Part shown: positions 5,828-11,110 of the stretch, in pieces
How positions within the stretch are numbered: position 1 is the stretch's first letter
How the letters are laid out: every line of letters begins with the position of its first letter
NCBI GenBank assembly: GCA_040755715.1
Contig: JBFLXN010000086.1
Span: 1-11,110 of the forward strand
Reading direction: 5' to 3'
DNA length: 11,110 nt
From: JBFLXN01 sp040755715 [NCBI: Candidatus Edwardsbacteria bacterium]
GTDB lineage: Bacteria > Edwardsbacteria > AC1 > JBFLXN01
The notes under the pieces: generated by a model
Told to the model about the DNA's origin: nothing
The model's input: the letters and a program-made list of their open reading frames with translations, nothing else
The model's database searches: none
Program-made: the position numbers and the translations under genes

Positions 5828-7129
5828 ATGTCTCAGGTTTCTTTTATTACTTTTGGTTGTAAAGTTAATCAATATGACACTCAGAGTCTGAGAGAGATTT
5901 TTTGTCGGGCTGGTTATTCTATTGTCCCAGTGGAAAAAGACCCAGAGATTTGCGTGATTAATACTTGTGCGGTAACTCAGGTAGCAGAACAACAAGCAAG
6001 ACAGGCAATTCATAAAATTTCCCGAAAAAACCCTAAACCCTACATTATTGTTACTGGATGTTATGCCCAGATTAATCCCGAACGAATTGGCCAAATTGAT
6101 GAAGTAGACCTTGTTCTCGGATTGCCTGAAGAGAATAAAATTATTGAACTTCTTGAAGAGAAGAACTTATCCCGAGTCAGAGTCACCCCAATTCATCAAA
6201 TAGTAGATTTTACAGAGTCTCCGGTTTGCGGACACTTCCAACACACTCGAGCATTCCTGAAAATTCAGGATGGTTGTGATGCCTTTTGCTCCTATTGTAT
6301 TGTGCCCTATACTCGAGGAAAATCACGTCGCCGGGCACTAAACCAAATTATTGATGAGGCAAAACGATTGACTGAAGCAGGTTTTCAGGAGATTGTATTG
6401 ACTGGAGTCCATCTGGAAGGCGAACACTTGTTACAAGTAATCCCTCATTTAGAAGAAATAAAAAAACTCCATCGCCTTCGTTTGAGTTCGTTAGAAGTAA
6501 ATGAATTTAGCCCTGAATTGATTGAATTGATTAAGAAATCTCATAAAATATGTCATCACTTGCATATTCCACTTCAAAGCGGAAGCGAAAATGTCTTACA
6601 AAAAATGAATCGCCCTTACACCCCGGAAAGATATAGGAGACTTGTTAATCAACTAATAGCGGAAATCCCTGATTTGGCTGTGGGCACAGACATTATGGTG
6701 GGTTTTCCTGGAGAAACCGAAGACGATTTTAGTTCCACTTATAAACTCATTGAGGAAGTACCATTTGCTTATCTACACATCTTCAATTATTCCCTTCGTA
6801 AAGGTACTTTAGCCGCCTCTTTTAAAGAGACGGTACCATCAGAAACGAAAGCCCGAAGAAGTAAAACTCTCCGAATTCTGACAATTGAAAAAAAGAAGAG
6901 TTATCTCAGCAGATTTTTGGGAAAAGAAATAGAAGTTATCATTGAATCAAAAAGAGACAAGCAAAATGGATGCTTGACAGGAATTTCAGGAAATTATCTC
7001 AAAATATTTATTGTCGGTAGAGCCCGATCTATCGGGGAAGGTGCTGATGAATTCAAAGATAAATTAGCCAGAATAAGTATAGAGAAAATATCGGATGGAC
7101 AATTGTTCGGCAGTTTTACTGATTTTTAA
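5828..7129 (+). CDS. mtaB: tRNA (N6-L-threonylcarbamoyladenosine37-C2)-methylthiotransferase MtaB
   Basis: A radical-SAM methylthiotransferase that adds a methylthio group to t6A37 of ANN-decoding tRNAs, giving ms2t6A. The 433-residue product has the three family parts: an N-terminal UPF0004 domain with cysteines C11 (FITFGCKVNQYDTQ), C47 (INTCAVT) and C78 (VTGCYAQ) that hold the auxiliary iron-sulfur cluster; a radical-SAM domain with C150, C154 and C157 in CDAFCSYCIVPYTRG; and a C-terminal TRAM-like segment (from about 370). GCKVNQYDTQ and the RGKSRRR stretch separate MtaB/YqeV from MiaB. The ATG at 5828 has GGGGAG just upstream; the in-frame extension to 5726 runs through GC-rich intergenic hairpins and is rejected. 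The next gene is its paralogue miaB. Confidence 0.93.
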   Translation: MSQVSFITFGCKVNQYDTQSLREIFCRAGYSIVPVEKDPEICVINTCAVTQVAEQQARQAIHKISRKNPKPYIIVTGCYAQINPERIGQIDEVDLVLGLPEENKIIELLEEKNLSRVRVTPIHQIVDFTESPVCGHFQHTRAFLKIQDGCDAFCSYCIVPYTRGKSRRRALNQIIDEAKRLTEAGFQEIVLTGVHLEGEHLLQVIPHLEEIKKLHRLRLSSLEVNEFSPELIELIKKSHKICHHLHIPLQSGSENVLQKMNRPYTPERYRRLVNQLIAEIPDLAVGTDIMVGFPGETEDDFSSTYKLIEEVPFAYLHIFNYSLRKGTLAASFKETVPSETKARRSKTLRILTIEKKKSYLSRFLGKEIEVIIESKRDKQNGCLTGISGNYLKIFIVGRARSIGEGADEFKDKLARISIEKISDGQLFGSFTDF

Positions 7130-7130
7130 C

Positions 7131-7159
7131 TTGCATTTTAGCATGAGCTGTGATATTAT
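7131..7159 (+). promoter_or_regulatory. candidate promoter for miaB
   Basis: TTGCAT (7131-7136), 17 bases, then TATTAT (7154-7159) preceded by TGA, making an extended -10. The -35 matches consensus at only three positions. It starts two bases after the mtaB stop and would give miaB a leader of about 120 bases that contains the palindrome at 7195-7267. Confidence 0.4.
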
Positions 7160-7194
7160 TTTATAGTATCCCGATTTTATCAGGGTCCTGATTT

Positions 7195-7267
7195 CAGCGA
7201 TAAAAAGAACGATGATAACGAGGCAAAAGTTAAAGTTTCATCGTGGTAATCTTGGTTTTTATCGCTG
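7195..7267. repeat. palindromic element between mtaB and miaB
   Basis: CAGCGATAAAAA (7195-7206) and TTTTTATCGCTG (7256-7267) are perfect 12-bp inverted repeats. Inside, ACGATGA-like units on the left face CATCGTGG on the right, giving a longer imperfect pairing. The element ends 17 bp before the miaB ATG, so its hairpin would lie close to the ribosome-binding region. Confidence 0.65.
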
Positions 7268-7284
7268 TAATTGTTGTTTTGATT

Positions 7285-8595
7285 ATGAAAAAATTTTATG
7301 TCCAGACTTTCGGCTGCCAGATGAATGTCTATGATTCTGAATTGATGAAGGGGCTTCTTTCTGTCGAAGGTTATTTGCCCGCTCAAACAATCAAAGAAGC
7401 AGATATTATTCTTTTAAACACCTGTGCTATTCGCCAGCACGCCGAAGAAAGAGTCTTTGGACGATTGCGAGAACTAAAAAAACTAAAAGAAGAAAAACCT
7501 GAAATTATCTTAGGAATTTGCGGCTGTATCGCCCAGGAGCAGAGAGAAAAACTGTTTGATGATTTTCCTTTCATTAATTTGATTGTTGGCACCAAAGCTT
7601 ATAGACGACTTCCCCAAATAATTGAAAAATATAATTCTGACCATCTTCCCCAGTTGGAAATAAGCGATGAAGAAACTTTTGCCACCAGAGTGATACCTCA
7701 AGCCCCACTTTCTGCTCTCGTCGCCATTATGGAAGGCTGCAGTAATTACTGTGCCTATTGTATTGTGCCTTATGTCAGAGGTGTTGAAAAGTCAAGAAGG
7801 TGTCAGGAAATCTTAGAAGAGATTTCGCATTTAGCCGGAAAAGGAACAAAAGAAGTAATGCTTATCGGACAAAATGTCAATTCTTATAGAGATAGAGAAA
7901 TAGGATTCAGCCAACTTTTGCCAGAAGTAGAAAAAGTAGCAAAAATTGAGCGCGTTCGTTTCACCACTTCACACCCACGAGATATTGACGAAGATTTGTT
8001 GAAGGTTATATCTAATTCAAAAAAAATTTGTGAGCATTTGCATTTGCCGCTTCAAACAGGTTCAAACCGCATTTTAAAGGCAATGAATCGTGGATATTCC
8101 TTTGAAAAATATCACCAGATAGTTGAGCGAATTCGTGAATTGATTCCTGACCCGAGTATCACCACTGACCTGATTGTTGGTTTCCCCGGTGAAACCGAGA
8201 AGGATTTCCAAGAAACACTGATGGCAGTTCAAAAAATTCAATTTGACTCGGCTTATACCTTCAAATTTTCACCAAAGATAGGAACAAAAGCGGCAGAAAT
8301 GTCAAATCAAATTTCTGAGGAGGATAAACAGCGACGCTTGCAAGAATTAATTGCGGTTCAAGAGGAAATTACTAAAAAGAAAAATCAAGAGATGATTGGC
8401 AAAACGGTAGAAGTTTTGGTTGAAGGAGAAAGTCGCAGGGGAAATGGTCAGTTCAAAGGCAGAACCAGAACTAATAAGACAGTGGTTTTTCATCCTGTAG
8501 AAAAAAATGATTTAATCCGAAAGCTTTTGATGGTTAAGATAGAAGAAGCTGGTAGCCATACTCTATTTGGGACAAGTCAACGACCCCCACCCTAA
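7285..8595 (+). CDS. miaB: tRNA-2-methylthio-N6-dimethylallyladenosine synthase MiaB
   Basis: MiaB is the radical-SAM methylthiotransferase that converts i6A37 to ms2i6A37 in tRNAs reading UNN codons. The 436-residue product has the family's normal length. The N-terminal domain carries C11 (YVQTFGCQMNVYDSE), C47 (LLNTCAIR) and C81 (GICGCIAQ); the radical-SAM domain has C152, C156 and C159 in GCSNYCAYCIVPYVRG; a TRAM domain with RGNGQFKGRTRTNKTVVF closes the protein. FGCQMN and GQNVNSYRD are MiaB-type signatures. I chose the ATG at 7285, where the family N-terminus starts, although it has no clear Shine-Dalgarno sequence. A GTG at 7243 adds a hydrophobic tail translated from the upstream palindrome and is unlikely. 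miaA is not in the window. Confidence 0.95.
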   Translation: MKKFYVQTFGCQMNVYDSELMKGLLSVEGYLPAQTIKEADIILLNTCAIRQHAEERVFGRLRELKKLKEEKPEIILGICGCIAQEQREKLFDDFPFINLIVGTKAYRRLPQIIEKYNSDHLPQLEISDEETFATRVIPQAPLSALVAIMEGCSNYCAYCIVPYVRGVEKSRRCQEILEEISHLAGKGTKEVMLIGQNVNSYRDREIGFSQLLPEVEKVAKIERVRFTTSHPRDIDEDLLKVISNSKKICEHLHLPLQTGSNRILKAMNRGYSFEKYHQIVERIRELIPDPSITTDLIVGFPGETEKDFQETLMAVQKIQFDSAYTFKFSPKIGTKAAEMSNQISEEDKQRRLQELIAVQEEITKKKNQEMIGKTVEVLVEGESRRGNGQFKGRTRTNKTVVFHPVEKNDLIRKLLMVKIEEAGSHTLFGTSQRPPP

Positions 8596-8719
8596 AGAGG
8601 CTGTGTCATAATCCGCATTTTTGTCATTGTGAGCAATAGCGAAGCAATCTCAAATCCTTATAAAATGAAAGATTGCTTCGTCGCTACGCTCCTCGCAATG
8701 ACATTGCGACACAGCCTCT
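8596..8719. mobile_element. MITE-like 124-bp palindrome with 12-bp terminal inverted repeats
   Basis: AGAGGCTGTGTC (8596-8607) and GACACAGCCTCT (8708-8719) are perfect terminal inverted repeats. The inner arms, 8623-8650 and 8670-8702, are long imperfect inverted repeats with the familiar GTCATTGCGAGGA...GACGAAGCAATCT core that recurs between genes in many bacterial genomes. It encodes nothing. The left end abuts the miaB stop codon directly. No clear target-site duplication is visible. A decayed relative of the core lies at 10394-10439. Confidence 0.8.
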
Positions 8720-8844
8720 GAAGGCTGAGGCATTTTAGGACGGTGGTAACTTATCAGAATTGAAAAATTAAATAATTTCAAATGAACTCCAAAACTTCTC
8801 AACTCTTACACTTCTTACCTGAAAAAAGAGGAGGTTATTAAAAA

Positions 8845-9180
8845 ATGTGGATTTTAAGATTACTCGGTTCGTTATTGCTCATCATTGCTTTGACTATTAT
8901 CGTTTTACAAAACATTAAGGAAGATGTTACGGTCACGGTATTCAGTTGGCAATTTGTCAATAAACCACTGCCGCTTGTTATTCTGCTCAGTATTGCTCTC
9001 GGGATGGTGGTAACTTTTTTCATTAATATTTTCCATGAATTGTCTTTGCGGCGAAGAATCTGGGCACAGAAAAAGAAGATAGACAATTTGACCGTTGAAC
9101 TTACTGCCCTGCGTAATTTGCCTTTAGCAGAAGCAGAAGAAAAAAGTTCTGAAAAAGAAGAAACTAAAAAAGGAGAATAA
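8845..9180 (+). CDS. lapA: LapA domain-containing inner-membrane protein
   Basis: A 111-residue LapA/DUF1049 protein. It has two membrane segments, about residues 4-22 (starting ILRLLGSLLLII) and 41-64 (starting LPLVILLSIALGMV), with the typical short periplasmic loop VLQN--EDVTVTVFSWQF between them. A cytoplasmic coiled coil (about 68-90) and a Glu/Lys-rich tail follow. In Escherichia coli LapA partners LapB in the inner membrane for lipopolysaccharide assembly. GAGGAGG lies ten bases before the ATG. lapB starts five bases after the stop and its ribosome-binding site overlaps the lapA end, so the two are translationally linked. The pairing, more than the short sequence alone, supports the name. 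Confidence 0.87.
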   Translation: MWILRLLGSLLLIIALTIIVLQNIKEDVTVTVFSWQFVNKPLPLVILLSIALGMVVTFFINIFHELSLRRRIWAQKKKIDNLTVELTALRNLPLAEAEEKSSEKEETKKGE

Positions 9181-9185
9181 ATCTT

Positions 9186-10355
9186 ATGTCAATATTTTGG
9201 AATTTAACATTATTGGCGGCACTTATCTTGGTAGGATGGATTGGTTATCGGCATTTCAAACATAGACGCGCCCGCAAAGAAAAAGGGCCATCAGCTTACA
9301 TTGATGGTCTTAATTGTCTTTTAGCAGGAGATTTAGAGAATGCTTATTACCGGTTTAAGGAAACTGTGGAAAAAGACATTGACAATATTGACGCCTATAT
9401 TAAGTTAGGAGATATTTTGAGAAAACAAGGCCGGCTGGAAAAAGCCATTCAAATTCATCAATCACTTACCGCTAGGCCTTCGGTATCAAAAAAGATAGAA
9501 AAAGAAATCTTACGAAGTTTAGCCCAGGATTATTTAGCCAGTCAGAAATTTGCCCGAGCCACTTCGGTTCTAGAGGAATTGATTCGACTTGACCCTCAAG
9601 ACCTTCCGGCCAGAGAGATGATTATTGATTTATACGAAAAGGAAAAACGCTGGGAGGAAGCTTTTTTGACCGACAAAGAGATTTTGAAATTGAAAAAAAT
9701 CAAAGACAAAAATTCCTTGGCTCTGTATAAGACTTATATTGGTATAGAGCAGAAAAAAGAAGGTGATTTGAAGTCTGCAACTGAGACTTTCAAAGAATCA
9801 ATTTCTCTTGACCAGAATTGTGTGCCAGCGTATCTTTATTTAGGAGACATATATTATGAAAATGGAAAAGTAGAATCAGCCATTTCACTTTGGAAAAAAA
9901 TTGTAGCTAAAAGTCCCAAGTTTGCCTTTATCACCTATGAGCGTCTAGAAAAGGCTTATTACGAGCAGGGAAATTTTGAAGAAGTATTGAAAATTTATCA
10001 TCAATTCTTGAAAAAACATCCTCATGATTTAAAAACTCTTTTGACTCTAGCAAAGATTTATCAAAAGAAAGACGAGTTACCAAAAGCGACTGAATTTTGT
10101 AAACAGGCATTAGAATATCATTCTGATTCTTTAGAAGCTCGGGTTCTTCTGCAGGAGCTGAATTTTGCTGAAGGAAACTCGGAAGAGGCAAAGAAAACAT
10201 TCTCTTTGCTCTGGGAACTGATAGAAGAAAAGAATCTTTTCAGTTGTGGCCATTGCGGTTTCAAGACAAAAGATTTCTTCTGGCGTTGTCCCCACTGTTT
10301 GCACTGGCGAGATATAGGAAGTAGGTTTCCTGCGGCTAAAAAATCCGTTTCTTAA
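9186..10355 (+). CDS. lapB: LapB/YciM-type TPR and zinc-ribbon protein
   Basis: LapB (YciM) is an inner-membrane-anchored TPR protein which, in Escherichia coli, promotes FtsH degradation of LpxC and so limits lipid A synthesis. The 389 residues here equal the E. coli length. Features in order are one N-terminal membrane helix (about 5-22), a basic stretch KHRRARKEK, TPR repeats (about 37-335) beginning YIDGLNCLLAGDLENAYY with IQIHQSLTARPS, and a C-terminal rubredoxin-like metal site of C355, C358, C369 and C372 (CGHCGF...RCPHC). The YIDGLN and IHQSLTARPS blocks and the closing CxxC pair together identify LapB rather than a generic TPR protein. It directly follows lapA. Outside proteobacteria the LpxC role is inference. 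Confidence 0.88.
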   Translation: MSIFWNLTLLAALILVGWIGYRHFKHRRARKEKGPSAYIDGLNCLLAGDLENAYYRFKETVEKDIDNIDAYIKLGDILRKQGRLEKAIQIHQSLTARPSVSKKIEKEILRSLAQDYLASQKFARATSVLEELIRLDPQDLPAREMIIDLYEKEKRWEEAFLTDKEILKLKKIKDKNSLALYKTYIGIEQKKEGDLKSATETFKESISLDQNCVPAYLYLGDIYYENGKVESAISLWKKIVAKSPKFAFITYERLEKAYYEQGNFEEVLKIYHQFLKKHPHDLKTLLTLAKIYQKKDELPKATEFCKQALEYHSDSLEARVLLQELNFAEGNSEEAKKTFSLLWELIEEKNLFSCGHCGFKTKDFFWRCPHCLHWRDIGSRFPAAKKSVS

Positions 10356-10393
10356 TGGAATGTTGTAACATTAGGTGGTAAAAGACAATAAAT

Positions 10394-10439
10394 GTCATCG
10401 CGAGGACTCCAATGTATATCGGAAGACGAAATAGTCTCG
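10394..10439. repeat. degenerate relative of the 8596-8719 palindrome core
   Basis: GTCATCGCGAGGA (10394-10406) and GACGAAATAGTCT (10425-10437) recall GTCATTGCGAGGA and GACGAAGCAATCT in the inner arm of the element at 8596-8719, with a longer unrelated middle. It lacks the 12-bp terminal repeats and seems a decayed or divergent copy in the gap between lapB and the secretin-like gene. Confidence 0.45.
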
Positions 10440-10478
10440 TGCCAATGATTTTGTCAAAATAACAGAAGGAGGTTTGAA

Positions 10479-11003
10479 GTGTCTACTCTACAAAAAAGAA
10501 TGAGCTTATTTACTGAAATTTTGATTGGCGGTTTTTTGCTTTTATCAACGAGTTTCGCACAACAGGAACCACCTCAGCCAATTCCCACAATTCCTCTTTC
10601 GCCTAAAGCCGAGGGAACCATAGATTTTAGAGTAGATGATATGAGTATTTTTTCTCAAACCAAAGTCCTTTTCCTCAAAAACCTTCTTGCCTCAGAAATA
10701 GAGCCTTTTATAAAAACGAGACTGTCAAAATTTGGGAGTGTCCAGACTAATGACGCTGAAAATTTGCTTATCATTACAGAAAGAGAGCCTAAACTTTCAG
10801 ATTTAGAAAGACTCGTTAAAAAGTTAGACGAAATCGGCAAAAAAGGATTCTTGCGACTGGAAACCGAAATAGTTCCATTACAGTATATGAAAGCCTCTAA
10901 GGTATTAGGTATTGCTAAGCAGAGATTATCGTTAGAAGGCACAGTACAAGCCGATGATGGTTTGAATATCATCATTATTACAGACTTACTAATCAGAGCA
11001 TAA
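10479..11003 (+). CDS. secretin N-domain protein fragment, probably truncated by an insertion
   Basis: A 174-residue exported protein. A signal peptide (about residues 1-27, cleavage after SFA) is followed by a proline-rich linker and two secretin N-type (NolW) domains. The first spans about 63-117 (FLKNLLASEIEPFI ... NDAENLLIITE ... LERLVKKLD) and the second about 131-169 (VPLQYMKASKVLGIAKQ ... ADDGLNIIIITD). Such domains line the periplasmic part of type II/IV secretins. The protein ends abruptly with LLIRA after the second domain, where a secretin would continue to its outer-membrane pore. A consensus promoter and a probable IS630 transposase start immediately afterwards, so truncation is likely. 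The GTG at 10479 is chosen because AAGGAGG lies six bases upstream. A naturally short secretin-like protein is the alternative. Confidence 0.75.
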   Translation: MSTLQKRMSLFTEILIGGFLLLSTSFAQQEPPQPIPTIPLSPKAEGTIDFRVDDMSIFSQTKVLFLKNLLASEIEPFIKTRLSKFGSVQTNDAENLLIITEREPKLSDLERLVKKLDEIGKKGFLRLETEIVPLQYMKASKVLGIAKQRLSLEGTVQADDGLNIIIITDLLIRA

Positions 11004-11020
11004 AATAGTTTAATTTTTAT

Positions 11021-11049
11021 TTGACATAGTTAAGCAAATATGATATAAT
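11021..11049 (+). promoter_or_regulatory. perfect-consensus sigma70 promoter of the transposase-like gene
   Basis: TTGACA (11021-11026), 17 bases and TATAAT (11044-11049): both hexamers and the spacing match consensus exactly. The next ATG starts six bases after the -10 box, so transcription would begin at or beside the A of that ATG, giving a leaderless mRNA. Confidence 0.8.
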
Positions 11050-11055
11050 GAGGGC

Positions 11056-11110
11056 ATGGAAAATAAAGATGCCCGATCGCTTCCTGCGGTAGTACAGGAG
11101 GAACTGCGGA
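11056..11110 (+). CDS. IS630-family transposase, N-terminal fragment (partial)
   Basis: Only the first 18 codons are present: MENKDARSLP followed by AVVQEELR. This DARSLP...QEELR opening resembles the N-terminus of IS630-family transposases, which continues into a helix-turn-helix domain and then a DDE catalytic domain. Neither domain is inside the window, so the call rests on this short motif, the consensus promoter and the broken gene upstream. There is no usable Shine-Dalgarno spacing: an AGGG ends one base before the ATG. A different helix-turn-helix protein is possible. Confidence 0.55.
   Translation, partial: MENKDARSLPAVVQEELR

Larger units (their letters stand above)
10987..11110 (+). 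mobile_element. left end of a probable IS630-family element (runs off the window)
   Basis: The secretin-like reading frame breaks off near 10985, and from 11021 the sequence carries a promoter and a transposase-like start. IS630/Tc1-type elements insert at TA; the TA at 10987-10988 is the position where the secretin similarity ends. The exact boundary and terminal inverted repeat cannot be fixed without the right end. Confidence 0.45.

Noticed and set aside
7243-7284. Hydrophobic N-terminal extension of miaB from a GTG
   Set aside because: It is translated from the right arm of a palindrome; MiaB proteins begin at the MKKFYVQTFGC position.
8755-8800. Promoter for lapA-lapB using a TTGAAA near 8760
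   Set aside because: No acceptable -10 box occurs 16-18 bases downstream, so I could not support it.

Overview
This AT-rich window has short genes separated by repeat-filled gaps. It looks like part of the genome of an uncultured, Gram-negative bacterium. The LapA-LapB pair and a secreted secretin-type fragment point to a cell with an outer membrane. I cannot place the phylum from sequence alone; an uncultured candidate phylum such as WOR-3/Stahlbacteria or Omnitrophota is only a guess based on the style of the genes and intergenic repeats.

Left part (1-3923), minus strand: transcription order is hutU (urocanate hydratase), rocD (ornithine aminotransferase), a DUF503/YlxP-like gene and rbfA (30S ribosome maturation factor). 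The first two belong to amino-acid catabolism that leads towards glutamate; the last two are the usual translation-linked pair. A good minus-strand promoter at 26-53 faces out of the window towards a gene beyond the left edge.

Middle (3924-5827): a 459-bp gap holds two palindromic elements and what look like divergent promoters, whose -35 boxes form the two arms of a perfect 13-bp inverted repeat. The rightward promoter drives a small DUF4389 membrane protein, followed by a DUF4013 membrane protein and a clear intrinsic terminator. A further 392-bp gap is filled with palindromes, including a GC-richer patch, and leads to mtaB.

Right part (5828-11110), plus strand: mtaB and miaB are adjacent paralogous radical-SAM methylthiotransferases that modify tRNA A37. 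After a 124-bp MITE-like palindrome comes lapA-lapB (inner-membrane anchor and TPR/zinc-ribbon protein). Then comes a signal-peptide protein with two secretin N-type (NolW) domains that stops before any pore domain. A perfect-consensus sigma70 promoter and the first 18 codons of a probable IS630-family transposase follow directly, so the secretin gene was probably cut by an insertion.

The most distinctive property is the intergenic DNA. Most gaps carry a different imperfect palindrome of roughly 60-125 bp, several built on a short internal period. I see no new multi-gene defence or biosynthetic system, and no CRISPR array, rRNA or tRNA gene.
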